A DNA stretch of 64,000 nucleotides from positions 3,966,501-4,030,500 of the forward strand of contig NZ_ATTE01000001.1 in assembly GCF_000419525.1 (NCBI RefSeq). Reading direction: 5' to 3'. Shown here in pieces: positions 17,644 through 26,964 of the stretch (positions within the stretch are counted from its first letter, which is position 1; the number at the start of each line of letters is the position of its first letter). The position numbers were made by a program, and so were the translations under genes. Below the pieces are notes generated by a model. That model was given only the letters and a program-made list of their open reading frames with translations. It was not told the origin of the DNA and did not search any database. The DNA is from Leucothrix mucor DSM 2157 (GTDB lineage Bacteria; Pseudomonadota; Gammaproteobacteria; Thiotrichales; Thiotrichaceae).

Positions 17644-18501
17644 CTAGTCTGGGCCCTTATCCTTTTCCGGAGTCACGGCCTCTTCCACTTTTTCGACCAT
17701 ATCCTCTACCTTTTCCGACAGATCATGCATTTTAGAGGACATTTTCTCTTTTTGTGAATTCACGTGCTGGTGGATTTTCTCGCCTACTTTATTAATATTT
17801 GCGTCGATATGCTGGTTCAGAATGCGCTCTTTTTTGGCTTTTATCCTGCGCCACTTCCAGCGAATCGTAATGCGCAGTCGCCGGATTCCTCTGCCTAACA
17901 ATGGAATCTTCTCAATATAAGTCAGCAGAATGGTGATTAAAATAAAGTCGAGATAAGGCTGTATCCATGAGCGCCAAATATTATGGAAGAAGACAAACAT
18001 CATCGTCATCAGTTTCAAGATCAGCGTCAGAAATTTAGCCAGCGAAAAGCTTTTTAGTAGCAGCGTAACGGCTTCCAGAACCCCGAAAAACCAGAGCAAG
18101 ACAGAGGCAGGGATTGAGCCAAAAATAACGGTATAGGTTTTCTGCCAAAGGTTAGAGGCTTTGAATATCGACCAGCGTATTTTCAGATAGCGACTGATGG
18201 GGTGGATCAGGGGTTTAGCAATCCGGTCGTTAAAAAAGCCGCTGACCGTATTGATAATGGCACGCTTGCTAAGCGCTAGTGAGGAGCTGACAAACACATG
18301 CTTCCAAGCGACGGTGGCCAGCGAAATAATGCCATCTTTAAAGAAGAACTTCTTAGCGATCAGGATTAGTTTGAAGATGAATTTCTTGGCCAGTAACATG
18401 CCCAGCAGCAAGATATTGAGCAGTACTTCATCGAATAAGACTGACAGCACAACCCCGACACAGAGAACTAAAGTGATGAATAGTTTAACGTTTTTATTCA
18501 T
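17644..18501 (-). CDS. Membrane protein of unknown function with basic and coiled-coil C terminus
   Basis: A 285-residue protein. The N-terminal half has several hydrophobic stretches separated by Lys/Phe-rich segments such as LIAKKFFFKDG. A strongly basic region follows (RRLRITIRWKWRRIKAKKER near 210-230). The last 50 residues are charged and look like a coiled coil (KMHDLSEKVEDMVEKVEEA). AGGAGG lies 11 bases before the ATG. It is followed on the opposite strand side by another small membrane protein upstream (18587-18994), same direction, so the two may be co-transcribed. I do not recognise the family. Confidence 0.6.
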   Translation of the reverse strand: MNKNVKLFITLVLCVGVVLSVLFDEVLLNILLLGMLLAKKFIFKLILIAKKFFFKDGIISLATVAWKHVFVSSSLALSKRAIINTVSGFFNDRIAKPLIHPISRYLKIRWSIFKASNLWQKTYTVIFGSIPASVLLWFFGVLEAVTLLLKSFSLAKFLTLILKLMTMMFVFFHNIWRSWIQPYLDFILITILLTYIEKIPLLGRGIRRLRITIRWKWRRIKAKKERILNQHIDANINKVGEKIHQHVNSQKEKMSSKMHDLSEKVEDMVEKVEEAVTPEKDKGPD

Positions 18502-18586
18502 AGCGCTTTAATCCTCCTGTGGTCGGTGTTGGTATCGTTATCCTATGAGAATGCCTGATATGCCGTTTTGAAATGGTTTAGGCAAT

Positions 18587-18994
18587 TTATTCCGTATCCG
18601 CGTCATCAACGGTACGAGTCTTAAACATAGAGTACTTAAGGCGTGGATAAAACATGCCCCAGAAAAAGAACAAGTACAGCACCGCAATCACAAACCAAGC
18701 CGTCGAATTCTGACCGCTAAAGACCTGCATGGTGTAGGCAATAAAGGTTGCCAGAGCCAGCACGATAACGAAAATAAACTTGCCGACGAATTCTGTGGTG
18801 CGCCACGATGACCAAAAGAAGAACAAAATAATGCACAGAAGCACGCCACCCAGCAGCGCCATAAAGCCACTCTCTGTGTTGACTGCCCAATCATAATTGA
18901 GTGCATAGTGGATGTAGCTGTAACCCGTCGGGTTGGCAAACGCCACCAGTGACAATAAGGCGATGATTGTGAACAGCTTTCCGAAAATAGCCAT
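18587..18994 (-). CDS. Small four-helix membrane protein (DUF6524-like)
   Basis: A 135-residue inner-membrane protein with four hydrophobic segments, the motif NPTGYSYIHY near residue 21, and an FWSSWRTTEFVGK loop. The pattern of an N-terminal helix, a conserved NP-[ST]-G-[WY]-S-Y motif and three more helices fits what I recall of the DUF6524 family; that match is from memory and moderate. GGAGACC precedes the ATG. It lies upstream of and in the same direction as the unknown membrane protein at 17644, 85 bases apart. Function unknown. Confidence 0.65.
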   Translation of the reverse strand: MAIFGKLFTIIALLSLVAFANPTGYSYIHYALNYDWAVNTESGFMALLGGVLLCIILFFFWSSWRTTEFVGKFIFVIVLALATFIAYTMQVFSGQNSTAWFVIAVLYLFFFWGMFYPRLKYSMFKTRTVDDADTE

Positions 18995-19248
18995 GAATAT
19001 CAGGTCTCCGATTATTAAAATAATATAAATTTATTGGCGGATGGCGACATTTTTGTCGATCATTATTCCCATACATTATAAGTACTTGTAGCTGTCAAAG
19101 AAACAAAATGCGACGTAATGACAGTTTTTTCGCACACTACAATTTAAAAACAATCCAATCCACTTTGAGAAACAATGCCGTAACTCCTTACAACAAGTTC
19201 ATCTGAGCTTTGTAAGCACGATCAAATTCGATTGTTGAGGAGTTATCT

Positions 19249-20718
19249 ATGAAAGTACATCACACACTAACGGTTGCAGCGCTGGCATTAGCCGTATCAA
19301 CTGCGACCCACGCATCCAGTCACCGCGAAGCGCCATTCATTACTGAGAACCCTAAAGTCGATGCCACTGACTTTTATGCGTTCCGCAGCTATGAGCCAGG
19401 TCGGGCAGGCTATGTTACTTTAATTGCCAACTACAACCCTCTTCAAGATGCTTACGGTGGACCGAACTATTTCAGCTTATCACCCGATGCGCTGTACGAA
19501 ATGCACGTTGATAACACGGGTGACGGTCAGGAAGATTTAACCTTCCAATTCCGTATTAACAATGCCCTAGGTAATGGCGGAAACGGTATTACCTTACCAA
19601 TTGATGGCAAAGACATCGCAGTGCCATTAAAGAACATTGGCCCTGTAACTAGTGATGACAACTCCAGTCTAAACTTTAAAGAGTCATTCGGCCTTACCAT
19701 GGTCTCTGGTGATCGCCGTACCGGAACCGCTAAAATCGCTAAGAACGCAACGACCGGTGCAACCAGCTTCGCCAAACCTTATGACAACGTTGGTGAGAAA
19801 ACATTCGGTACGCAGCCGTATGAAGAGTATGCCAACAGCTTTATTCACGATGTCACGCTAACAGGCTGCCCGACTGGCTCCCAGGATGGACGCGTATTTG
19901 TTGGTCAACGTAAAGACTCATTCGCAGTGAATCTGGGTGAAATCTTCGACTTAGTGAATACCGACCCATTAGGCAGTACCGATGGGGAAACGGATAATCT
20001 AGCCGATAAAAACATCACGACTTTCGCACTTGAAGTTCCAGTGAAGTGTCTGACTAATAATAATGAGAACGGCATTATTGGTACTTGGATTACGGCTAGC
20101 TTGCCACAGGTTCGGGTGTTAGATCCAACACCTAGAAATCTGGTTGCACAAGTCTCCGGTGGTGCATGGACACAGGTTTCACGCTTAGGGATGCCTTTGG
20201 TGAATGAGATTGTCATCGGCTTACCAGATAAAAATCTGTTTAACGCCAGTGAGCCAAAGGATGATGGCCAGTTTATTGACTACGTGACCAGCCCAAGCTT
20301 GCCAGTGTTGCTGAATGTATTGTTTGGTGTAACCCCACCAACTGCTGAAGGTCGTCCTGATTTGGTCGCTGCTTTCTTAACGGGTTTAGATGGCGTGAAT
20401 AAAAATGGTTCTGCCGCTGAAATGGTTCGGTTAAATACAAAGCTGGCTGTAACTGCAAAAGGTGCTCAGAAGAACTTGGGTGTGGCTGCAGGTGATGTCG
20501 CTGGCTTCCCGAATGGTCGTCGCCCTGGTGATGATGTGGTTGATGCTGAGTTGCGTGTTGCAATGGGCTTGTTATGTCATCTTGAGCTAGGCTTATGTGA
20601 TCCAGATGATGCCAAAAGCGGTGATCTGCCTTATACCGACGGTGTAACACAAAATGCGGCCCAGTTTGATAATGCATTCCCTTACTTAACTACGCCGTTG
20701 GCTGGTTCAACTAACTAA
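19249..20718 (+). CDS. Exported DUF4331 family protein
   Basis: A 489-residue protein with a signal peptide ending at THA (about residue 22), then SSHREAPFITENPKVDATDFYAFRSY, the hallmark N terminus of DUF4331 proteins. The motif YGGPNYFSLSPDALYEMHVDN and the RRPGDDVVDAELR segment near the end also fit. The function of this family is not established; members are predicted periplasmic or outer-surface proteins and are often linked with ECF sigma factors. GAGGAG lies before the ATG. The 254-base upstream region contains a CTTACAA/TTGTAAG inverted repeat (19187-19193 and 19210-19216). A small lipoprotein gene follows after 15 bases. Confidence 0.85.
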   Translation: MKVHHTLTVAALALAVSTATHASSHREAPFITENPKVDATDFYAFRSYEPGRAGYVTLIANYNPLQDAYGGPNYFSLSPDALYEMHVDNTGDGQEDLTFQFRINNALGNGGNGITLPIDGKDIAVPLKNIGPVTSDDNSSLNFKESFGLTMVSGDRRTGTAKIAKNATTGATSFAKPYDNVGEKTFGTQPYEEYANSFIHDVTLTGCPTGSQDGRVFVGQRKDSFAVNLGEIFDLVNTDPLGSTDGETDNLADKNITTFALEVPVKCLTNNNENGIIGTWITASLPQVRVLDPTPRNLVAQVSGGAWTQVSRLGMPLVNEIVIGLPDKNLFNASEPKDDGQFIDYVTSPSLPVLLNVLFGVTPPTAEGRPDLVAAFLTGLDGVNKNGSAAEMVRLNTKLAVTAKGAQKNLGVAAGDVAGFPNGRRPGDDVVDAELRVAMGLLCHLELGLCDPDDAKSGDLPYTDGVTQNAAQFDNAFPYLTTPLAGSTN

Positions 20719-20733
20719 GCGAAGGAGTCTGTC

Positions 20734-20994
20734 ATGAAGAATTTAAATGGAGTCATTCTGCTTAGTGCACTGTTTGCGATTACGCTAACCGCTTGTAATA
20801 ACGGCAGTAGTTCATCCTCTGCCAATCAGCTAAGCAGTGGTTTTGCAGCGAAAGCAGCCAATGATGAACCGGATGCAATCTATGATCCGCAGAAGCTACA
20901 AAGCGATATCAATACACTGTTTGGTGGCCCAAATTCAGAGCCGGTTGCGGTGGATGATGGGGATACACTAAAGAGTGTGATTAATCGTCAGTAA
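20734..20994 (+). CDS. Small lipoprotein downstream of DUF4331 gene
   Basis: An 86-residue predicted lipoprotein. The lipobox is LTAC at about residues 18-21, followed by Asn/Ser-rich linker NNGSSSSSAN. The mature part is short and acidic, with DPQKLQSDINTLFGG as its only structured-looking stretch. AAGGAG stands six bases before the ATG. The 15-base gap from the DUF4331 gene and the shared terminator at 21034 make it the second gene of a two-gene unit, so it is probably a partner of that protein at the membrane. Family not recognised. Confidence 0.7.
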   Translation: MKNLNGVILLSALFAITLTACNNGSSSSSANQLSSGFAAKAANDEPDAIYDPQKLQSDINTLFGGPNSEPVAVDDGDTLKSVINRQ

Positions 20995-21033
20995 TTCGTA
21001 CCAACAATATCCGGTGTAAAAGCCGGATACACA

Positions 21034-21056
21034 AAAGGGGCATTTAATGCCCCTTT
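21034..21056. terminator. Strong terminator between convergent genes
   Basis: The arms AAAGGGGCAT (21034-21043) and ATGCCCCTTT (21047-21056) pair perfectly around a three-base loop, followed by CGTTT. A second small hairpin, TATCCGG/CCGGATA, stands at 21009-21029. The A and T edges let it serve both the lipoprotein gene and the convergent cupin gene. Confidence 0.8.
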
Positions 21057-21083
21057 CGTTTGCCTGCTAAAAACACAAACCGA

Positions 21084-21557
21084 TTAGATCGGCAGTGGTC
21101 CTTTCAGATAGATCAATGCGCCAGTCGGTGTCCAGTGCTTACCGTGTTTCATGCCCGCATCGGCATAATGGTAGTCACCTTTTTCCAGGTGCAGATCACC
21201 CATCCATAGCTCACCTTCCAACATAATGCATTCCTCACCAAAGGCGTGCACATGGCTTGGCATTTCAAAGCCAGGGTTTAGGCGAGCCAGATACGTTAAC
21301 GAACCATGCTCATCTGCTTCCTTAAGGATTTTAATAAATCCACCGGGTAAGGCTTCCATCCAGCCGTCTTCACTGGCGCGCACAGTAATAAAGCCGGGGC
21401 CAACCCCTGCTTGCTCTTGTGCAACTTTTTCCATAAGGTTGCCGCGCATTTTGGCTTTCAGCCCTGCGGGTAGTTCTACCGTTTCCTGCTTTTCTGAAAG
21501 CAGCTGCAGAATATCTTCATCCAAAACGTTGGCAAACGCTAATTTAGGCTTGTTCAT
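21084..21557 (-). CDS. ChrR-like cupin protein, probable anti-sigma partner
   Basis: A 157-residue protein with a cupin domain in its C-terminal half: PSHVHAFGEECIMLEGEL and GDYHYADAGMKHGKH supply the metal-binding histidines and glutamate. This is the cupin of the ChrR family, whose members bind and inhibit ECF sigma factors until a stress such as singlet oxygen. Unlike classical ChrR, I see no N-terminal His/Cys zinc-binding anti-sigma motif, so its mode of sigma binding is uncertain. Its start lies 14 bases inside the sigma gene, which ties the two together. AAGGGGG precedes the ATG. Confidence 0.75.
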   Translation of the reverse strand: MNKPKLAFANVLDEDILQLLSEKQETVELPAGLKAKMRGNLMEKVAQEQAGVGPGFITVRASEDGWMEALPGGFIKILKEADEHGSLTYLARLNPGFEMPSHVHAFGEECIMLEGELWMGDLHLEKGDYHYADAGMKHGKHWTPTGALIYLKGPLPI

Positions 21558-22137
21558 AATAATCCCCCTTAATTAAGTTGGATTTTGTCATCGCACCCCG
21601 CAAGATGGCTTGCGATCGGCGTAACGTGGTTTTTACAGTACCCAAAGGTTCGCCGGTGTATTCAGCAATTTCTCTGTGGCTCATGTCGCGATAAAAGGCC
21701 AGACCAATCATTTGCCGCTGCTGCTCATTGAGCAATTGCAGGGATTCTTCAAGCATAGAGCCGCGCTCTACACCTAAGGTGGTCATGAAGGGCTCAGGTG
21801 ACTCCAGGTCAGGCGCATCGAAATGCTCCGGAATAGGCTCCTGATTTTTAGTGCGGGATGTCTCACGACGAAGCGCGTCAATGGCGCGACTTCTGGCCAT
21901 CATTAGTAGCCAGCCGATCGGATTTGCCCGCTCTGCTTCAAAACTCGTTGCTGTACGCCATACCTGTAAATAAACATCGCTGACGATTTCTTCAGCAAGC
22001 TGTTTATTAGTCGTTAGTTTCAGCACAAAACCAAACAAACGGTTGACGGTAGCATCATAAAGCTCGCCAAGCGCCTGTTGATCTTCCTGCTGAATGCGTT
22101 CCAGCAATAAGTACAACCCATCCTGATCTTCGGGCAT
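21544..22137 (-). CDS. ECF-type RNA polymerase sigma factor
   Basis: A 197-residue ECF sigma factor. Region 2 is RLFGFVLKLTTNKQLAEEIVSDVYLQVW, compared in parts (AEEIVSDVYLQVWR is the -10-contacting helix), with the MARSRAIDALRR segment. Region 4 ends with YTGEPLGTVKTTLRRSQ, the -35-binding helix-turn-helix. GGAG lies seven bases before the ATG. The cupin gene overlaps its 3' end by 14 bases, a standard sigma/anti-sigma layout. The convergent DUF4331-lipoprotein unit is a likely target, an inference from position only. I could not find a shared promoter motif by eye. Confidence 0.9.
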   Translation of the reverse strand: MPEDQDGLYLLLERIQQEDQQALGELYDATVNRLFGFVLKLTTNKQLAEEIVSDVYLQVWRTATSFEAERANPIGWLLMMARSRAIDALRRETSRTKNQEPIPEHFDAPDLESPEPFMTTLGVERGSMLEESLQLLNEQQRQMIGLAFYRDMSHREIAEYTGEPLGTVKTTLRRSQAILRGAMTKSNLIKGDYYEQA

Positions 22138-22317
22138 TTATGCACTCCGGTTATTAATTCTCTATTAGTTTAACATAGTGACATTAGTCCCGATCGGACA
22201 CAACAATACCGCAGGCCAGGAAGGCCTAAAGTTCTTTCGCGTTCATAAGTAGTACGCAACTTAGGGGTGTTCTGGATTTACCGCTGATCGTTATAGTTTT
22301 AGTAGTGATCCGGCATG

Positions 22318-22354
22318 AAAAAGCCCGGCGCATTGACTGCAGCCGGGCTTTTTT
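22318..22354 (-). terminator. Rho-independent terminator of icd
   Basis: The arms AAAAAGCCCGGC (22318-22329) and GCCGGGCTTTTTT (22342-22354) form a GC-rich stem with a 12-base loop. Read on the minus strand it lies 18 bases past the icd stop and ends in a run of five Ts. This is a textbook intrinsic terminator. Confidence 0.9.
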
Positions 22355-22372
22355 AAACGACGTGCGTGTTAC

Positions 22373-24607
22373 TTAAGACTTCGCTGCTTGTAACGCTGCG
22401 TTTAATGTGGCGCTAGGGCACATTGCGGCAGTTGTTTTAGCAGGGTCTGGCATGTAGTAACCACCGATATCAACTGGCTTACCTTGAACCGCTTCCAGCT
22501 CAGACAAGATTTTCGCTTCGTTCTCAGCCAATGTCTTAGCCAGTGATGAGAACTTAGCTGCCAGAGCAGCATCTTCAGTCTGTGCAGCCAGTGCTTCTGC
22601 CCAGTACATTGCCAGGTAGAAGTGACTACCACGGTTATCCAGCTCACCCGTACGACGTGAAGGTGACTTGTTGTTATCCAACAATTTACCTGTCGCTTCA
22701 TCCAGTGTAGTGGCCAGAATCTTAGCCGCTTTGCTGCCCGTTTTAAGGCTGACATCTTCCAGTGATACGGCAATCGCCAGGAACTCACCCAGTGAATCCC
22801 AACGCAGGTGGTTTTCTTCAACCAATTGCTTTACGTGCTTCGGTGCTGAACCACCCGCGCCTGTCTCAAACAGACCGCCACCAGCCATCAATGGAACGAT
22901 AGACAGCATCTTGGCGCTGGTGCCCAGCTCCATGATTGGGAACAAGTCAGTCAGGTAGTCGCGCAGGATGTTACCCGTTACAGAAATCGTGTCTTTACCG
23001 CGGATAATACGCTCCAGAGAGAAACGCATAGAACGCAGTGGTGACATGATCTGAATATCGCAGCCAGCCAAGTCATGGTCTTTCAGGTAAACACGAACTT
23101 TCTTGATCAGCTCAGCATCGTGTGGACGGTACTCATCCAACCAGAAGATTGTTGGAACGCCAGTTTGCTTTGCACGGCTAACCGCCAGCTTCACCCAGTC
23201 ACGTACTGGTGCATCTTTAGTCTGGCACATTCTCCAGATATCGCCTTTTTCAACTTTTTGCTCCAGCAGTACTGTGCCGTCATCGCGAACGATGCGAGCA
23301 GTACCAGCCGCAGGAACTTCGAAAGTCTTATCGTGAGAACCGTATTCTTCCGCTTTCTGCGCCATCAGACCAACGTTTGGTACCGTACCCATAGTCGCAG
23401 GGTCGAATGCACCGTTAGTCTTACAGAAGTTAATGATTTCCTGGTAGATACGCGCATAAGTACTTTCAGGCATCAGTGCCTTAGTATCCTTAGTCTTACC
23501 ATCCGGGCCCCACATCTGGCCACCGCTGCGAATCATCGCAGGCATAGACGCATCAACGATTACGTCGTTTGGCGCGTGCAGGTTAGAGATACCTTTTGCA
23601 GAGTCAACCATTGCCAACTCAGGACGCTCAGCGTAGCAAGCGTGGATATCGCGCTCGATTTCTTCGCGGAATGAGCTAGGCAGTTCTTTGATTTTCTCGT
23701 AAACGCTGCTGATACCGTTGTTTGGGTTTACGCCCAGCTTCTTGAACAGCTCGCCGTATTTCTGGAACAAATCTTTGTAGAACACAGTAACCGCGTGGCC
23801 AAATACGATCGGGTGAGACACCTTCATCATGGTCGCTTTTACGTGCAGAGACAGCATTACGCCGGTTTCTTTGGCATCTTCCATTTCAGATTCAAAGAAA
23901 TCACGCAGCGCACTACAGCTCATGTACATGCTATCGATGATTTCGCCTTCCAGCAGGCTTGTCTTTTCTTTCAGTACGATAGTCTTGCCATCGTTAGTGA
24001 CCAGATCCATTTTCACATCGCAGTCGCGATCCATGGTCATGCACTTTTCACTGGAGTAGAAGTCGCCTTTTTTCATGTGGGCGACGTGAGTGCGTGAAGC
24101 CGGGCTCCATTTAGTCATGGAGTGCGGGTTCTTTTGCGCATAACGCTTAACCGCTGGTGGTGCACGACGGTCAGAGTTACCTTCACGCAATACCGGGTTT
24201 ACAGCACTACCCAGAATTTTAGAGAAACGCTTGGCGATGCTTCTTTCTTCATCGCTTTGTGGGTCTTCCGGGAAGTCCGGAATATTGTAACCTTTGCTCT
24301 GCAGCTCTTTTACCGCAGAAATCAATTGGTTGATTGAGGCACTGATGTTTGGCAGCTTAATGATGTTGGTATCAGGCTCTTGAGTCAGTGCGCCAAGTTC
24401 TGCCAGATTATCCGGCACTTGTTGTGCGTCAGTCAGATAGTCTGAAAATTCACCTAAAACACGGGCAGCAACGGAAATGTCACTGGTAACAACATCAATA
24501 TCAGCAGCAGAAGTGAATGTTCTGATAATCGGAAGCAAGGAGTGAGTCGCAAGTAGCGGTGCTTCGTCAGTAAGGGTGTAGATAATTTTTGGTTGTTTGG
24601 TACTCAT
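22373..24607 (-). CDS. icd: NADP-dependent isocitrate dehydrogenase, monomeric type
   Basis: This TCA-cycle enzyme oxidises isocitrate to 2-oxoglutarate and CO2 with NADP. It is the monomeric class (about 740 residues; here 744), unrelated in length to the dimeric E. coli enzyme. The N terminus [20 protein letters not shown] and internal motifs such as [36 protein letters not shown]-like (seen as [17 protein letters not shown]) and [12 protein letters not shown] are characteristic. I chose the ATG at 24605-24607 with AGGGA six bases upstream; a longer frame of 19 codons lacks support and homology. It has its own terminator and probably its own promoter in the 210-base upstream gap. Confidence 0.93.
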   Translation of the reverse strand: MSTKQPKIIYTLTDEAPLLATHSLLPIIRTFTSAADIDVVTSDISVAARVLGEFSDYLTDAQQVPDNLAELGALTQEPDTNIIKLPNISASINQLISAVKELQSKGYNIPDFPEDPQSDEERSIAKRFSKILGSAVNPVLREGNSDRRAPPAVKRYAQKNPHSMTKWSPASRTHVAHMKKGDFYSSEKCMTMDRDCDVKMDLVTNDGKTIVLKEKTSLLEGEIIDSMYMSCSALRDFFESEMEDAKETGVMLSLHVKATMMKVSHPIVFGHAVTVFYKDLFQKYGELFKKLGVNPNNGISSVYEKIKELPSSFREEIERDIHACYAERPELAMVDSAKGISNLHAPNDVIVDASMPAMIRSGGQMWGPDGKTKDTKALMPESTYARIYQEIINFCKTNGAFDPATMGTVPNVGLMAQKAEEYGSHDKTFEVPAAGTARIVRDDGTVLLEQKVEKGDIWRMCQTKDAPVRDWVKLAVSRAKQTGVPTIFWLDEYRPHDAELIKKVRVYLKDHDLAGCDIQIMSPLRSMRFSLERIIRGKDTISVTGNILRDYLTDLFPIMELGTSAKMLSIVPLMAGGGLFETGAGGSAPKHVKQLVEENHLRWDSLGEFLAIAVSLEDVSLKTGSKAAKILATTLDEATGKLLDNNKSPSRRTGELDNRGSHFYLAMYWAEALAAQTEDAALAAKFSSLAKTLAENEAKILSELEAVQGKPVDIGGYYMPDPAKTTAAMCPSATLNAALQAAKS

Positions 24608-24721
24608 GTATTTCCCTGGCGATAACTTCATGTATGACGTCCAGGTTAATCCATCGTAAGGCATCAGCCCTCGAAGCGTACTATTAGCCTGGATGATGAG
24701 ATTGCAACAGGCATTATATCC

Positions 24722-24779
24722 AGAAACGCCTATGCAAAAAAGAATAATTCACTTTTGGAGGCTGCATAGGCGGATTTCT
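24722..24779. repeat. Long inverted repeat between choV and icd
   Basis: The arms are AGAAACGCCTATGCA (24722-24736) and TGCATAGGCGGATTTCT (24763-24779): 15 paired bases with a two-base bulge around a 26-base loop. It lies 39 bases past the choV stop and 115 before the icd start, both on the minus strand. It could end the choline operon or sit in the icd leader. No T run accompanies it. Confidence 0.65.
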
Positions 24780-24817
24780 AAAGGATACTATTAATCACAG
24801 CGATAGTTATTTTTTGG

Positions 24818-26035
24818 CTAACTATCTGTTATTTCTGCGGATTCTGCCGTGTCTTGGATGCGCAGCAAACCATGGAAGATTTCATTGCCACCAATCACGC
24901 CAACCAGCTTTCCTTTGCTCACTAGTGGCACTGGAAGCCCTGTTCGGTAGCGAATGTTGATTGCGGTGCGCATCAGAATGTCTGGTTTGGCGTACAACAT
25001 GGTGTCGGGATTTTTGTCCTGAAAGTTGCTCAAATCCATGCCTTCTTCGTACTTCAGCAAGCTGGCTGGGCGCTCGCAAATGGAGGCGCTGGCGATGGCC
25101 CCTTGCTCATCAATTTTCAGGCAGTTTTGACCGGACCAATCCAGTACGTAGTCCTCGCCATCACGATTCATTTCTTTAACCGGCAGCATTAATGAGGCCG
25201 CACGCAGCACATTAATTGGATTCATGTGAGCGACAAATTCGGCGACGTAGTCATTCGCAGGGTTTAAGACGATATCTTCCGGCTCGCCATATTGAACGAT
25301 GCGGCCACCTTCCATAATCGCGATGTGAGTCCCAATTTTCATGGCTTCATCAAGGTCATGGCTCACGAAAATGATGGTCTTTTTCAGATCGCGCTGCAGG
25401 TCTAATAGCTCATCCTGCAGCTTGTCACGAATCAAAGGATCAAGCGCGGAGAATGGCTCATCCATCAGCAAGATATCGGCATCGGTAGCAAAGGCGCGTG
25501 CCAAGCCTACTCGTTGCTGCATACCGCCGGACAGCTCGTGAGCGTATTTATCCGCCCAATCACTCAAGCCAACCAGCTTCAATTTATCGTCCACCATGGC
25601 TTCGCGCTCAGCCTTGCGCATGCCTTTTAGCTCTAAACCTAGGCCGACATTTTGACGAACGGTACGCCAAGGCAATAACGCAAACTGCTGGAATACCATC
25701 GCCACTTTGCTGGTGCGCAGCTGACGCAAGGTTTGTGCATCGCAGGTCGCGACATTGATTTGCTGGCCTTCGTTTTCAACCAGAATGTCGCCACGGCTGA
25801 CTTTGTTTAAGCCGTTAACCGCACGCAACAATGTCGACTTACCGGAGCCGGATAAGCCCATCAATACACAAATCTCACCTTCTTCAATTTCAAGTGAGGC
25901 ATCGGCAGCACCTAATACATTGCCGGTTTTTTCCTGAATTTCCTGACGGTTGAAGCCCTGATCCAAGAGCTCAAGCGCCTTGTTTGGAGACTCACCAAAC
26001 ATGATATCAACATTTTTAAAGGTAACAGCGGCCAT
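24818..26035 (-). CDS. choV: Choline ABC transporter ATP-binding protein
   Basis: The 405-residue ATPase energises choline (or betaine) uptake through ChoW. Walker A is GLSGSGKST, the signature is LSGGMQQRV, and Walker B is ILLMDEPFSALD. The N-terminal extension with LLDQGFNRQEIQEKTG is typical of ProV/ChoV quaternary-amine ATPases. The last 100 residues carry a CBS-like region (PLVSKGKLVGVIGGNEIF) that in relatives senses ionic strength or ligands. The start overlaps the choW stop by one base (TAATG). It is the last gene of choXWV. Confidence 0.9.
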   Translation of the reverse strand: MAAVTFKNVDIMFGESPNKALELLDQGFNRQEIQEKTGNVLGAADASLEIEEGEICVLMGLSGSGKSTLLRAVNGLNKVSRGDILVENEGQQINVATCDAQTLRQLRTSKVAMVFQQFALLPWRTVRQNVGLGLELKGMRKAEREAMVDDKLKLVGLSDWADKYAHELSGGMQQRVGLARAFATDADILLMDEPFSALDPLIRDKLQDELLDLQRDLKKTIIFVSHDLDEAMKIGTHIAIMEGGRIVQYGEPEDIVLNPANDYVAEFVAHMNPINVLRAASLMLPVKEMNRDGEDYVLDWSGQNCLKIDEQGAIASASICERPASLLKYEEGMDLSNFQDKNPDTMLYAKPDILMRTAINIRYRTGLPVPLVSKGKLVGVIGGNEIFHGLLRIQDTAESAEITDS

Positions 26036-26880
26036 TATTTAGTCTCCGTCGGATCTTTTTGTTTGCAAATTCGGTCCAGCAAAATAGCGATAACCACGAT
26101 CGCCAAGCCTGCTTCAAAGCCTTGAGCAATGTTTACAGTATTTAGCGCGCGCAGTACCGGAATACCTAGCCCCGGAGCGCCAACCATAGCGGCGATAACC
26201 ACCATTGAAAGTGACAACATAATGCACTGAGTGACGCCAGCCATAATGGTGGGCAGCGCGTAGGGCAGCTCGACCTTCCACAGCAACTGGCTAGAGGTTG
26301 CGCCAAATGAGGACGCGGCCTCTTTAAGGGCTTTAGGGGTGCCAGAAACGCCGAGATACGTCAGACGAATCGGCGCAGGAATTGCGAAAATCACAGTAGA
26401 AATCAGACCAGGAACAACCCCCAAACCAAACATAATCATGGTTGGAATCAGGTAAACAAAGGTCGGGATGGTTTGCATTAAATCCAGAATCGGACGCAGG
26501 ATGCTGTAGAGCCAAGGTCGATGCGCAGCCGCAATACCCAATGGTACGCCAACCACCACACTAACAAGCGTGGCAAATAGAACCAGCCCAAGGGTTTGCA
26601 GCGTTTCTTCCCAATAGCCCAGATTGATGACCAGCAATAAGCTAATCACAATTAAGGCGACCAGCTTCCAGCTTCGGTGTAGTGCAAAGGCAATGCCAGA
26701 AAAGATAGCGATCATAACGAGTGGATGAAACCACAACATGCCAGAGACAAAGCTTTCGATAAGAAATTCCATGCTCTCTGCAAAGGCATCAAATAGCCAG
26801 GTTGCATTGTCTAGTAGCCACTCGACGCCGGATTTGATCCATTTGCCCAGCGGTAGCTTATGATCGGTTAGCCAGTCCAT
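26035..26880 (-). CDS. choW: Choline ABC transporter permease
   Basis: A 281-residue inner-membrane permease of the ProW/ChoW family. The N-terminal part resembles the amphipathic leader of ProW, followed by about six helices. The conserved stretch MQTIPTFVYLIPTMIMFGLG is split here as MQTIPTFVYLIP and MIMFGLGVVPG, and the EAA-type loop is near APIRLTYLGVSGTPKAL. It lies between choX and choV and is coupled to choV by a one-base stop/start overlap. A terminator-like hairpin separates it from choX. Confidence 0.9.
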   Translation of the reverse strand: MDWLTDHKLPLGKWIKSGVEWLLDNATWLFDAFAESMEFLIESFVSGMLWFHPLVMIAIFSGIAFALHRSWKLVALIVISLLLVINLGYWEETLQTLGLVLFATLVSVVVGVPLGIAAAHRPWLYSILRPILDLMQTIPTFVYLIPTMIMFGLGVVPGLISTVIFAIPAPIRLTYLGVSGTPKALKEAASSFGATSSQLLWKVELPYALPTIMAGVTQCIMLSLSMVVIAAMVGAPGLGIPVLRALNTVNIAQGFEAGLAIVVIAILLDRICKQKDPTETK

Positions 26881-26902
26881 TCTAAGTTCCTGTTATATAA
26901 TT

Positions 26903-26940
26903 AAAAAAGCCAGCCGAATAGCAGTTGTATAGGGCTGGCT
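26903..26940 (-). terminator. Terminator-like hairpin between choX and choW
   Basis: The arms AGCCAGCC (26908-26915) and GGCTGGCT (26933-26940) pair around a 17-base loop. On the minus strand the stem is followed by TTTTTT (26908-26903). It lies inside the operon, 24 bases past the choX stop and 22 before choW. It may partly stop transcription so that binding protein exceeds permease. Structure seen; effect inferred. Confidence 0.75.
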
Positions 26941-26964
26941 GAGAGACGTTGTTGTTACACGATA

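Noticed and set aside
23075-23674. Long frame opposite the isocitrate dehydrogenase gene
   Set aside because: It is an antisense shadow of a strongly conserved gene; composition follows the icd codons.
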